The notes: generated by a model not told the origin, from the sequence alone. Counted from the first letter of the stretch, positions 43,545 through 55,149 are shown. The stretch: 64,000 bases of DNA from Doryteuthis pealeii (GCA_023376005.1 CM042143.1:85951189-86015188), one strand, 5' to 3'. Numbers and translations are program-made.

Positions 43545-43828
43545 ACCGTGGGAGGCAACCTATAATGAATGAAGAGGACAAATCCTGGTGGCTGAGCAGT
43601 CTGTAACCCATTTTCTAAAGGGATCAAGTGACCTGCAGCACTCTACTTTGGCCCTTACTTGGGCTCGACAGGTAGTTGGAGAGGCCTGATCCAATCAATC
43701 GACTGTCCATGTCAAGCCCTAGCACCTATATGATTGTCCCGATTGTATTCTTCAAATTGCTCTTATGGCAAGCACCCAACCCTTTTTATCATACAGGTAC
43801 TAGAAGCGGTGGCTGAGGGTCAACTACT
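43545..43828 (-). repeat. Repeat V copy 10
   Basis: 'tggctgagcagtctgtaacc', 'aatcaatcgactg', 'agccctagcacctatatgat' and 'cacccaacccttttta'. Confidence 0.75.
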
Positions 43829-44211
43829 AGTAAATCAATATGCATGAAATTATTTCTTCTAATTTACTGAAGTTAATGAAAATTATTTCTATCAGTTTAT
43901 ATTGTCTTCGTAGCTGGAAAAATGCTCTATCGAATGGTGTTATTGTGTGTTCTGTATTTATTGTAGTTTTCGTGAAAATGTACAGGAGATATTACTTTTA
44001 TGAACGTCACTCATACATAGGTTTGAGTTTGAAAATGTGTTTATGTGAGCCCATACGCATGCGCGCTTTCATTGTATCTCCGAATTGCTAATCCTCTAAG
44101 TGGTAGACAGGATGTTGAAATATTCACTGCATTATGTTATCTTTAAATAATGATAATTTACATAGGGAAAAAAGGACAAGAACAAGAAAAATCATACAAT
44201 AAATTATATAC

Positions 44212-44255
<44 letters not shown>

Positions 44256-44330
44256 AAATAGAAGAAAAATGCGGATAAAACAACACAACTAGATTCAAAT
44301 GATATTTTTTCTCGGTCTTTTGTGAAGCTT
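43829..44330. other. Unassigned, with (GT)n
   Basis: A (GT)n run at 44216-44250; the short frame at 43840-44091 has no recognisable domain. Confidence 0.4.
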
Positions 44331-44395
44331 TCTCGAATTTATTCTGAAGACAAAATGGGTGATACAGTCAACTTTTACCCAATGCTTTACTCTGG

Positions 44396-44397
<2 letters not shown>

Positions 44398-44463
<66 letters not shown>

Positions 44464-44571
44464 TAAACTGTGTTTATAGAAGCATAGAAGAAAAAATTAC
44501 ATATTCTAAAATAGACATTTTAAAATATGTCGTTGGGAACAACAGTAACTTACCCAAAACGTCCTCATCAG

Positions 44572-44608
<37 letters not shown>
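44398..44608. repeat. (TA)n and (TTA)n with possible hammerhead-half
   Basis: TA at 44398-44460 and TTA at 44573-44608. Between them 'acgtcctcatcag' gives CTGATGAGGACGT on the minus strand, but no GAA follows. Confidence 0.6.
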
Positions 44609-44609
<1 letters not shown>

Positions 44610-45505
44610 TAGCAAATATATGCACCCTCCGGGTGCAAGTATTTAAGTTTTAATGTAATGAAATATCGTATTAAATTAGAAAGTCTAATAAGAATGTAGA
44701 TAAAAAGATTTGAAACAGAGTGGGGGTATAATAGAAAAATAGAAATGAAACTTACTCTTCCATCACTCCCGTCTTTCATTGCTGAATTTTACTTATTTAA
44801 CTATTTAGTTAAATTAGGAAATAAAGAATAAAATTAAGCTTATTTTTTCTTGTTAATGGATTTCATTTAAGATTCATTGGAGAGATTTTTGCTTATATTC
44901 ATTAAAATAAAACCAAACAATTAGAAATCAATAATACTAAGCACATATTTAATAAAATCACATTTTTAATATCAATATGCAAATTAGCCTTCCCGTTCAC
45001 ACTGCAAACCGCTATTTTTGTATATATAAATACAATAGCATGTTATTAGTATGTAGATATGGCCAACAGTGGCTTCGGCCTCTGGACCATTGCTATAATT
45101 AACAGCGTCGATCCCAGGGGGCCATCCCCCCAGGCAACACCTGCCCCCTCGATTTAAAGGGGCAGGGCTGGGTTTATTTCCCAGTGCCTGAGGCGCCCCC
45201 CTTGAGGGGGAATGCCGACGGGATCGACGCAATTTTTCACCTGCCACTCCATGAGCTTCGGCTTGTGGGTGGTCCCACGTTAATAGGGACTTTGTGCCTG
45301 ACCCGTACAAGTGGGGTACGCGGTAAATATCATGCAGATATGGACAACACTAATAAAGAGGTGAAGCAATTTTATTAATAATTGAGGTTTAAATATAAAT
45401 AAAATCATGAAGAATGTGATGTAAATAACTATGTTAATCGTTACTCGATTAGTAATATAGTTTCGGTTACAGACAGAAAAACACACAATCTCCATTATAA
45501 TAAGA
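44609..45505 (-). mobile_element. Helitron family 2, long copy carrying repeat U
   Basis: 897 bp. Minus strand starts TCTTATTATAATGGAGATTG after an A and ends with hairpin GCACCCGGAGGGTGC, a short spacer and CTAG before T. Repeat U lies at 45058-45330. Shares flanking sequence with the 811-bp copy at 50797-51607. Confidence 0.75.
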
Positions 45506-45544
45506 TTATCATATGTGAGTGTATATAGTCTTCCGAGACTGCAA

Positions 45545-45730
45545 TGCCGATTCGATACGATGTGTGTGTGTGTAGTAATACAATGAAGGACTGTAAATAA
45601 GAAAAGTGTATACAAGAAAATGTTACAATAGAAGTGCAAGTATAAAACCAAAACTTATAAAATTAGGGATACGATATTTTCGTTACTAAAGTTTCATGCA
45701 TATAACACAATCCTCAGTAGTCTATCTCTC
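45545..45730 (-). repeat. Repeat W, uninterrupted stretch, with weak hammerhead
   Basis: Shows the empty site for the LINE at 33362-34365 (about 45643). At 45684-45715 (minus) CTGAGGA, a 5-pair stem II with a T-T mismatch at its base, GAA and an ACT-TT-AGT stem III occur, but stem I is poor. Confidence 0.5.
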
Positions 45731-45765
45731 TCAGCATGCTCATATATAGATATGAACAGTCTCAT

Positions 45766-45803
45766 ATATATATATATATATATATTATATATTATATATA
45801 TAT
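45766..45803. repeat. (TA)n microsatellite
   Basis: Interrupted TA run. Confidence 0.85.
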
Positions 45804-45804
45804 A

Positions 45805-46285
45805 ATGCAACATGTGTGTCTTTGATGGTGTACAATTGCAACAGCTGTACAACTCCAAAGACAGCTATGGATAACCTTGATGTCTGCCACTTCAACCACC
45901 TGGAACTATCACCGGAAACGGATGGCGAAACAACCTAATTGTCAACAAGGCTCTGTACAAGAAGTGCAATATCATTTCATTATCAACTGGAGAGGTGCAA
46001 CTATGGTAACCCATGTTTGGTCATGTGCTACGGATGCCCAAAGAAGCACATGCACAAAAATCCCTGAAATTTTATGTAATAGGGTCAACCAAAAACTAGG
46101 CACGAAGGGACTGGTCCTGCACTGCGGACCTCCAAAATACAGGAATTAGGGCGCTAAGATCTGGCAAGTGACTAAGGAAACTAAGGACCCTCACAACGTG
46201 CCGTTGACTCTGCGTATACGCGATCCTTACTGAGATATATATGCTCTATCGCCAATATTGATTACCCTTTAGTTATAAATGTCGC
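45805..46285. other. Unassigned
   Basis: A 90-codon plus-strand frame (45877-46149) lacks a recognisable domain; its Lys/Arg-rich start could be LINE-derived, but I cannot show it. Confidence 0.25.
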
Positions 46286-46286
46286 A

Positions 46287-46290
<4 letters not shown>

Positions 46291-46335
<45 letters not shown>
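46291..46335. repeat. (TA)n microsatellite
   Basis: TA run. Confidence 0.9.
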
Positions 46336-46337
<2 letters not shown>

Positions 46338-46383
46338 TTAAATTATTATTATTGTTGGAGAATTGATTATAGAGGGCTCAATT

Positions 46384-46472
46384 ACTTTTTCGGTGTTATT
46401 CGTCGTCAGGGGCGTTGACTTTTTCTTTTTTAAAAAGTCAACGCCTCTGACGACGAATAACACCGAAAAAGT
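46384..46472. repeat. Near-perfect palindrome, 41-bp arms
   Basis: Arms 46384-46424 and 46432-46472 differ at one or two positions and are separated by 7 bases. Each arm contains CTGACGA, and CCGAAA about 10 bases further on, a hammerhead-like pair without a proper stem II. Confidence 0.8.
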
Positions 46473-46524
46473 GTTATTCAGAAACCAATGGTAGGACCGA
46501 CTTTTAAATTGTATTATTAATTAT

Positions 46525-46558
46525 AAATAAATAAATAAATACATATATATATAAATAA

Positions 46559-46601
<43 letters not shown>
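46525..46601. repeat. (AAAT)n and (TA)n microsatellite
   Basis: AAAT run then TA run. Confidence 0.9.
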
Positions 46602-46604
<3 letters not shown>

Positions 46605-46607
<3 letters not shown>

Positions 46608-47211
46608 CTGGTGTTCTTAAATCTTCCGTTCGTTACCATCCTGCAATACTCTCTGGTTAAAAATGAGACCGTCCAAATTGTTCAAGATGCAATGCAAAAA
46701 TGTAAATCCAGATTATCTGGTGACGCTTGATCGCTGATTTCTTGTTTGTCCCATTTTATTTCACCCAATTTAAAAAATGAAACATTATAAATGGTCTAGC
46801 GTCGCTTAAATGAACACCGTAAAATGAAAATGAATTGAAAAAAAGAAATTACATGTGTGTTTTATTTGTAATATTGAAATTGTGAATTACAGAATATATT
46901 TTGGTAAATTTTGTCTTATGTCGTTCCGGTCTTAAATTACGCTATGTTTTAGCGAGCCAGCGAGCGAGTCATGTTTTTGTCACCTTTTGTCAGCAAATTA
47001 ATGTAAATATTTCTAAACACCTCCCTCCAGGTTCTTTATCGGCAAATATTTATATAAATCTTTTATAACCACCTTTTTTAAGAAATGATGAGAGAGAGTT
47101 AAATCAGGATTATTCTATCATTTTTTTACATATCGAACTAGTCTTAAGTAAATGTATCAAACGTTTTAATAATTAAATTATCATACTGTGGTATATCCAC
47201 AGGTCCTACTA

Positions 47212-47212
<1 letters not shown>
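46605..47212 (+). mobile_element. Helitron family 1, long subfamily
   Basis: Shares the unique centre of the copy at 20695-21439 ('cgctatgttttagcgagcc', 'aaatggtctagcgtcgctta') but lacks its MITE. Hairpin CTGTGG/CCACAG and CTAG (47209-47212) followed by T. Confidence 0.8.

Positions 47213-47213
<1 letters not shown>

Positions 47214-47262
<49 letters not shown>
47214..47262. repeat. (TA)n microsatellite
   Basis: TA run at the Helitron 3' flank. Confidence 0.9.
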
Positions 47263-47263
<1 letters not shown>

Positions 47264-47469
47264 CATTTATTTGTTGTTTATATCTTTTATTTATCTATGT
47301 ATTTGTTTGGGAAGAAGTTGTTTAAACAGGAAGCTAAGATATACATTGTATCTTTTTGCTATGCCTTAGAAATTTGAATTTGTCATAATTTTTTTGTGAA
47401 TAATGAGATTTTTTTGTTAATATAATTTACTTTTCTTTTTTTTTTTTTTTTGAGTATCCCTGTATTTTG

Positions 47470-47560
47470 TAAAACCCGTCTGATGAAGCTAGGACTCAAA
47501 AGAAATTAGGGTTTCTGCTTGAAATAAAATATAATGACGGTTTGTTTTGTTTTTTTTCTT
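47470..47560 (+). ncRNA. Degenerate hammerhead-like unit
   Basis: CTGATGA (47480-47486) is preceded by CCCGT, and ACGGTTT lies downstream (stem I pairs possible). GAA follows a long imperfect stem II. Stem III (ATAAAATATAAT) pairs poorly. Relative of 39044-39130. Confidence 0.45.
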
Positions 47561-47565
47561 TGAAA

Positions 47566-47570
<5 letters not shown>

Positions 47571-47646
<76 letters not shown>
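47571..47646. repeat. (TA)n(GA)n microsatellite
   Basis: TA run then GA run. Confidence 0.9.
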
Positions 47647-47649
47647 ACC

Positions 47650-48205
47650 TATCCCAATTTGCAGATAAAAATATACAATACCGTAATTTGTGGAAGTACA
47701 TTGAGTAATATTTTTGTGTGTCAAGTAACTGGCTTGATTAGAATCCGTTGAATTTGTTGTTAGTTTGTTGTTTTTTTGTGTTTTTTTTTTTGTTTTTTTA
47801 AGTTTCCTTCATCAATTGAACAGACGATGCTCAATCGACAAAGAAAACTCTATGAAGTGAAACATTTCTTTAGTTTGATTAATGTTCTCTCTTTGATTCG
47901 GATCTTCAAAGGATTTTCTTCATGACCTTGTTTGAAACATCTTTGAATTCGGTTTTATTTGAGCTTCAGTCCTGATTTTCTCTTCTGAGAGAGTTTTCTT
48001 AGTGCGTTAGTTACACCAACCACCAGCCACCACCACGCTCAGCGCAGCATCCCCATGATAGCCACACCCACTGACATATTAAGTTGGTTAGAGAATCTTA
48101 GCCTTCGACCATTGAGGAATTTATCGAAGAGACCTGTGTACTGCTGTCAATTAATGATTAAAACAACATGTGTTTGATGTCATGTTTAGTTTGTAATTCA
48201 ATTTA
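47650..48205. other. Unassigned
   Basis: No feature recognised. Confidence 0.3.
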
Positions 48206-48207
48206 CA

Positions 48208-48775
48208 GGAATGAAAGAAAGAAAGAAATTAGAAGGAATTAAGAAAGAAAGAAAGTAAAAATCGAAAGAATTAACGAAAAGAAAAAAGAAAGAAACTAGA
48301 AGGAATTTAAAAAAGAAAGACATTAAAATGAATTAGTGAAAAGAAAGAAAGAAATTGGAGGAAATTAATTGAAGGAAAGAAAGAAAGAATTAAGGAAAAG
48401 AAAAAAAGGAAAAAGAAAGAAAAAATCAAATTAATGAAAAGAAAAGAAAGAAAGAAATTAGAATGAATTAAAGAAAGAAAGAAAGAAATTAAAATGAATT
48501 AGTGAAAAGAAAAAGAAATTGGAGGAAATTAATTGAAAGGAAGAAAGAAAGAATTGATGAAAAGAAAGAAAGGAAAAAGAAAGAAAAAATCGAAAGAATT
48601 AATGAAAAGAAAAAGAAAAAAATTAAAAGGAATTAAAGCAAGAAAGTAAGAAATTGGAAAGAATTAATGAAAAGAAAGAAAGAAAGAATTTGGAAGGAAT
48701 TAATGGAAAGAAAGAAAGAAAAGAAAGATTAAAATTGGAGGAAATTAATTGAAAGAAAGGAAGAAAGATGTAAGT
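48208..48775 (+). repeat. GAAA-rich array
   Basis: Purine-only stretch of GAAA units with a fuzzy higher-order unit: 'gaaagaaattggaggaaatt', 'aattgaaagaaag' and 'aattaatgaaaag' recur about every 60-190 bp. Confidence 0.85.
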
Positions 48776-48805
48776 TCGAATAGCGTATATATATATACAT
48801 ATATA

Positions 48806-49052
48806 GTCGTCGGGGGTGGCCTAAAGTCGGTATCAGCCATGCAGCGAGGGAGTCTATCCCCTTTTCACTAGCGCTAGACCAAGGAGATTATTTTAGCGTC
48901 TGAGGTGGAGCGCCACACCTATCATCAGCTCCTTACTTTACCGCATAGAACCCTGTGGTACTCATACGCTGAGTTGGCGAGGGCGGGTATCGAACTAGGA
49001 ACCTTGTGGTTTCTAGCCAAACGCTCTACCGATTGAGCTAAAGGCGCTACCC
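48806..49052 (-). mobile_element. SINE family 1, full length
   Basis: Complete minus-strand copy with head ('tagctcaatcggtagagcg' reverse), B box and body. Starts at a TA run. Confidence 0.85.
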
Positions 49053-49094
49053 AGAAGTTCGAAAAATGTTTTTTTTCTTTCTTTACTATGTTAT

Positions 49095-49245
49095 TTATTA
49101 CCAAAACCATCCTTGCAAAAGAACACTAGTGATACTATCTAACATAGCTGAGGGATGAGGGGATTGATACCTTTCCCAGGGGCATTAGTCCGAAAGGGGT
49201 AGCGTCAATGGAGTTAGCCATTAACACCACAGCAACTTCCCCTCG
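49095..49245 (-). mobile_element. SINE family 3, partial
   Basis: 'accaaaaccatccttgcaaa', 'cctttcccaggggcattag' and 'gttagccattaacaccac'. Fewer head features than 26165-26505. Confidence 0.6.
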
Positions 49246-49334
49246 AGAAACGTAAACAAATTCGGCAAACTTTATCATGTCCTAAAATTTAAGTTACCTC
49301 CTCTTTTTAAACACTACTTTGTGTGAGACCTTCT

Positions 49335-49338
<4 letters not shown>

Positions 49339-49370
<32 letters not shown>
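49339..49370. repeat. (TA)n microsatellite
   Basis: TA run about 125 bp from hammerhead motif 4. Confidence 0.9.
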
Positions 49371-49373
<3 letters not shown>

Positions 49374-49493
49374 GAGAATATGTGCATAATTGAAGTCATA
49401 CCTAATTTTGAAAATTAATCAATTGATAATTAAATGAATTAGGCGGCCATACCTGTTCAAATGTAAGGCTAAACAAATCGAGAAAAAGTCAAT

Positions 49494-49535
49494 CTCTGTA
49501 TGTACATTTCGGCATGTTATGCCTCATCAGCAGAG
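49494..49535 (-). ncRNA. Hammerhead ribozyme motif 4 (canonical core)
   Basis: Minus strand, 42 nt: stem I CTCTG (49531-49535), core CTGATGA (49524-49530), stem II GGCAT-AAC-ATGCC (49511-49523), GAA (49508-49510), palindromic stem III ATGTACAT (49500-49507), cleavage position A (49499), stem I return CAGAG (49494-49498). Stems I and II have five perfect pairs each; every invariant core base matches. This is the cleanest ribozyme fold in the window and could self-cleave if transcribed from the minus strand. Confidence 0.8.
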
Positions 49536-49734
49536 TTATAGACAGGAAGACTGCTCTGCGTGTGATTCGAACCCTGACTGTCAAGCTGACAAGGCGGGGA
49601 TTCTAACCATTACACTAGCTGGTTCTTTCCCAGATTTTTCGTTTGTTTTGAACTCAGTTATATTCTACTTTTGGTGACTTGCTACACGACAGTATGAGAA
49701 GTAAACAAACAGACAATGTGTTTGATAAGGCCTG

Positions 49735-50150
49735 TGTGCATGTATGTATGTGCGTGTGTATGTCCGGCTGAAACTACGAAAATAAAGCAATTAACGACAA
49801 AGTAAATACATATACATATTCACTATCACCAGATCTTGCTTTTTGAGCAAACATAATGATGATTTGATTTATATTCGTGAAGATAATTAAAAATAAAATC
49901 TAAATAGTAACAACATGGGTTTGTTTTTTGTTTTTTTGGCATTTAATATTTTGAATAGGAAACATTATTTTTTCTTTTGAGGATGTCTGTGCATTTTTGT
50001 TTCTGGTGCCCCACCAGGCCGAATCAACGCAACGTCTTTCTTACGTAGGGATTTTAATGGGTCATCCTGTGAGGATTTAATTCTAATGGATCTGAGAGAC
50101 TAACTTTTTGTCCCCCTCCTACCCAGGCGACGCTGGGTAACCGTTTCTAG
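49735..50150 (+). mobile_element. Helitron family 3, longest copy
   Basis: 3' hairpin ACCCAG-GCGACG-CTGGGT (50119-50138), then CTAG at 50147-50150 followed by T. The 5' limit is uncertain. Inverse relative at 60535-60957. Confidence 0.65.
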
Positions 50151-50159
50151 TACATATTT

Positions 50160-50283
50160 AAAGGACATTTTGGTGTGTATGTCCGGAGGAAACTATGAAA
50201 ATAAAACAATGAATGACAAAGTAAATACATATCACATTCACTATCACCAAAGGTTGCTTTTTGTGCAAAAATAATGAAGATTT
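50160..50283 (+). repeat. Helitron family 3, internal fragment
   Basis: Repeats the block 'tatgtccggaggaaactatg' to 'tttttgtgcaaaaataatga' that also occurs at 49757-49865, so part of family 3 is duplicated next to itself. Confidence 0.6.
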
Positions 50284-50305
50284 ATATATATATATATATA
50301 TATAC

Positions 50306-50577
50306 TCCTCCGCACGAGCAGAATGTGACACAAGGGTCAATTTCTTAAGTGGAGATAAAAGGTTTGAATTCAGAGTTTTCCTTCTCCTAGACTGGTTGCC
50401 TAACCAAGGTTAAAGAGCCCAGTCTGCCCTACTATTTACCCATAGCTGGAGGGAGAGTAGAATTCATACCTTTCCCAAGGGTATTAGCGCTAAGTGAAAT
50501 GCAATTACTACATCCAGGATTTGAACTCGGGGCGACGAGTCCATTTCCTATTACTTTAACCATTACACCACGCGCTT
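50306..50577 (-). mobile_element. SINE family 2, full length
   Basis: Best complete copy of the family: 3' end 'cacgagcagaatgtgacaca', polypyrimidine 'ttccttctcctagactggtt', 'cccaagggtattagcgct', B box 'GAGTTCAAATCC' and A box 'TGGTGTAATGG' on the minus strand. A TA run (50284-50305) abuts the 3' end. Confidence 0.9.
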
Positions 50578-50590
50578 TTATTTATATATG

Positions 50591-50761
50591 GAAAGATATC
50601 TAAAAATTAGGATTTGAATAGCAAGAGAAAGGAAAGTCATTGGTCGCGTTCGGGATTAAAACATAAATCAATTATGTAAGACCAAAACAATCAATGGATC
50701 TGTGAAATGAACGTTTTATTATCCCCCTTCTACCGAGTCAACGCCTGGTAGCCACTTCTAG
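50591..50761 (+). mobile_element. Helitron family 3, 3' end
   Basis: Hairpin CTACC/GGTAG then CTAG (50758-50761) followed by T. Shortened copy. Confidence 0.6.
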
Positions 50762-50796
50762 TTTTATATATGGCTGTTCTTTTTTATATAAGCATA

Positions 50797-51607
50797 TCTT
50801 ATTATAATGGAGATTCAGTGTCTGTCAGTCTGTAACCAAAACTACGTCGCTGTTTATATCACAATACCCTCAGGAATTGCGTAAGTTTATGAATGAGTAT
50901 TTAATTCATATTCAAAATTATTAATATATAGAATAAATCTTATTTATTAACGATGTCTCTATGAAAATCTGAGTTAGATTTGTCTTAAAACAACCCATGT
51001 TATTAGTATTTACCACGTACCCCACGTGTACGGGTTAGGCACAAAGCCCTATTAATGTGGGACCACCCACGAACCGAAGCTCATGGGTGGCGGGTGCAAA
51101 AAATGCGTGGATCCTGTCGACATTCCCCCTCAAGGAGGGTGCCTCAGGCACTGAGCAATAAACCCGGCTCTGCCCCTTTAAATCAAGGGGCAAGTGTTGC
51201 CTGGGGGATGGCACCCTGGGATCACGCCGTTAATTTCATTAATACACACAGGCCCCGAAAGGCCCATGTTATTTGTGCGTTTAAAATCTTGCAATGTGTC
51301 TCATATATCACTAAGAAAGGAAGGTTTACATAATATAGGGTGTGGTTAATTTGCATACTGGTTTTAAGAAAACCGGGTTTAATAAATAATTACTTGTGTA
51401 ACTGATTTCTAATATCATTGTTTTATTCTCCGACATATTAAAATCAATCCTATGAATGATTTTATATAGAAACCAATAAGAATATAATTAAAATAAGTGT
51501 AATCTTTTTATGTGTTCTTATTCAATTTCAATAGTCTTTCTAATTTAATATATTTCATTACATTAAAACTTATATACTTATGTCCGGAGGGTGCATATTC
51601 TTGCTAG
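50797..51607 (+). mobile_element. Helitron family 2, long copy carrying repeat U
   Basis: 811 bp: starts TCTTATTATAATGGAGATTC after an A; ends 'ggagggtgcatattcttg' and CTAG (51604-51607) before T. Repeat U at 51010-51268 has the same orientation and place as in 44609-45505. Confidence 0.8.
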
Positions 51608-51711
51608 TCATCATAAATGATCGCTTTATGCGAAAGGTGCCCCGGAATGCCTCCTATATATTTTCACAGAAATGTAATACAAAAGACATAATAACATCGT
51701 TGGTTGTTGGT

Positions 51712-52225
51712 TGTTGGTTGATTTTACGACATGCTCCTTTTCTTCTGAAGAGGTTTTAATCTTATTCATTCTTGATGGCTACTCAGTTTCTTTTTAAAAT
51801 ATTTTTATATTTAACCTATAGATTGGACCCTAACCAGGGTCAGAGGGGACCTGGGAGCAATGGTGATGAAGGGGTGCTCCACATTCCCCAGATAGAGTTT
51901 AACGTCATATCCAGAACACTAAGACCCCAGCCACCGCATTCTAGCACATATATGATAAAAAGGGTTAGGAGTTTGCCATAAGGGCAATAGGGTTGGGACA
52001 ATCATATAGGTGCTAGGGCTTGACGTGACCAGCCTATTAGTTGGACGGGCCTAGTAAGAGCCAAAGTGGTGTGTTGCATGTCATGGACTGTTCAGCCACC
52101 AGGTTTCTGTCCTTAACATCACGGGTCACCACACACGACCAACAGGTGGCCCCGTTGGGCGGGGGGGGAGGTATTCCTCTGCAGAAGTGCTGTTGGTGTT
52201 TTCTACAACCCCAACCGAAAGGGCC
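51712..52225 (+). repeat. Repeat V copy 11
   Basis: 5' and 3' halves present with an internal deletion near 51845 and 52040: 'gattttacgacatgctcc', 'atatatgataaaaagggtta' and 'ccaaccgaaagggccg'. Confidence 0.7.
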
Positions 52226-52262
52226 GAACATCATTGGATAAAACAAGTTTTCGGGCCATATT

Positions 52263-52476
52263 ACCATTAGGCACCCCTTTTTGATCTCGATTAAGAAAGG
52301 ACATGTTTTTCATTTACACCGTCAATATCCGATTGTTTGTTAGGAGTTAGGGTTAGGGATTAGTTTTATAAAAATTTTTTAATCTAAAAATCGTCTGTTA
52401 AAACAGCCGGATATTGACGGTGTAAATGAAAAACATGTCCTTTCTTAATCGAGATCAAAAAGGGGTGCCTAATGGT
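52263..52476. mobile_element. MITE with perfect 69-bp arms and TTAGGG-like loop
   Basis: Arms 52263-52331 and 52408-52476 are exact reverse complements (69 of 69). The loop has 'gttagggttaggg' (52347-52359). No ORF. Possible 5-bp duplication CATAT at the flanks, offset by one base. Perfect arms imply a recent insertion. Confidence 0.85.
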
Positions 52477-53858
<1,382 letters not shown>

Positions 53859-54072
53859 AGGTGACTCACATATGACACGAACATTGGACTTACTCAAAGG
53901 GTATATTTAACAGAGCAAAGCTACTCATGTTAGAAGTAGCTGATACATGTTCTTCGTGTACGCTGTAACAAGGAAACCCTCCTCATTTGTACATTGGTAT
54001 ATTGCTGAATACATCTGTTCTCTACATTTTTATCTCCGTGTTGAGTGATTATTTATTGACCCTTAAACAGGT

Positions 54073-54075
<3 letters not shown>

Positions 54076-54134
<59 letters not shown>
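54076..54134. repeat. (TA)n microsatellite
   Basis: TA run directly before a SINE head. Confidence 0.9.
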
Positions 54135-54137
<3 letters not shown>

Positions 54138-54336
54138 CGGTTTAGCTCAGTCATTAGAGCATCCGCCTAGGAATCACAAGGTTCTCAGTTCGATACCGCT
54201 CCTCGCCAACTCAGCATATGAGTAACACAGATTGGTAATCTGATCTGTGCAGTAAAGTAGGGAGCAGTGAAAATTGGATAGACTCCCTCAATACCCGGCT
54301 GATACCGACAATAGAGCAGTCCGCCAACTTTACTTG
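54135..54336 (+). mobile_element. SINE family 1, full length
   Basis: Head with A box TTAGCTCAGTCATTAGAGC and B box 'GTTCGATACC', body with an internal deletion ('ggagcagtgaaaattggata'), end 'ccaactttacttg'. Confidence 0.8.
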
Positions 54337-54370
54337 TATATATATTTAGGCAGGTATAATTAAAAACCAC

Positions 54371-54586
54371 GGAATATTCCTTCTTTTGGGATCTTCAGTT
54401 GTAGACGTTCAAGTCTTCTAATAGTTTTTCGTAGACCGGGATCCAGATGGTGGAGAAATTATCCCATATTTCTAACCCAAGCGCTTTCAACCATTTTGCT
54501 GGTCGTTCATCTGGATCCCCATCTACGAAAAACTGCCAGAAAACTTGAACGTCTACAACTGAAGATCCTAAAGAGGGAATATTCTG
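54371..54586. repeat. Inverted repeat, about 80-bp arms, with possible retroelement coding
   Basis: Arms near 54371-54452 and 54508-54586. The right arm continues into a plus-strand frame with 'KLERLQLKILKREYSVVFSN' and 'TCLNSNLLPK', reminiscent of a coiled-coil N-terminal segment of Penelope- or DIRS-like ORFs. I cannot confirm this without a search. Confidence 0.45.
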
Positions 54587-54632
54587 TAGTCTTTAGCAAC
54601 ACTTGCCTAAATAGTAACTTGCTGCCAAAATG

Positions 54633-54635
<3 letters not shown>

Positions 54636-54669
<34 letters not shown>
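54636..54669. repeat. (TA)n microsatellite
   Basis: TA run. Confidence 0.9.
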
Positions 54670-54672
<3 letters not shown>

Positions 54673-54867
54673 ATCCAAAAACTGGTAGTAAGGGATGAAT
54701 CAACATGGGATTTTCAAAATCACATTGTATAATATTACATGTTTTAATAGGTGCAAATACAGAGATTTTTTATAAATCCCTAAAGAGAGCTCAATGTATA
54801 ATAATCTTTTTTAGATTAAATACAGAGCAATATTTACTTTTGAAAGGAAGGAAAAACTAAATAAAAC

Positions 54868-54972
54868 GTCATTCTGTAATAAATTTATTTCGACCAAAAC
54901 TTAAAAGGCTTTTAGAAATTTAAATAAATTTCTAAAACTCCTTAAATTTTTTTTAGTCTCATCAGACAGACG
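54868..54972 (-). ncRNA. Hammerhead ribozyme motif 5 with extended stem II
   Basis: Minus strand: stem I CGT and CTGT (54966-54972), core CTGATGA (54959-54965), a long stem II closed by GACTAAAA with TTTTGGTC (one G-U) and containing its own inner hairpin, GAA (54889-54891), palindromic stem III ATAAATTTAT (54879-54888), cleavage U (54878), stem I return ACAG then ACG (54868-54877) with an internal loop. All invariant core bases present. Confidence 0.7.
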
Positions 54973-55149
54973 GCACAAATAGAAATAGAATTGGAAACCT
55001 GAAAAAAAATTTTTTTTATACCAGAACCCTTCAAAAATGTGTCAAACAGCAAATATGAGTTTACAATTTAAGAAGAGGATACAATTTATCTTTTGAAACC
55101 GGATATATTCAAAATGTAAAAAAAATAAAAAAAAAATTCAGGTTTCCAA

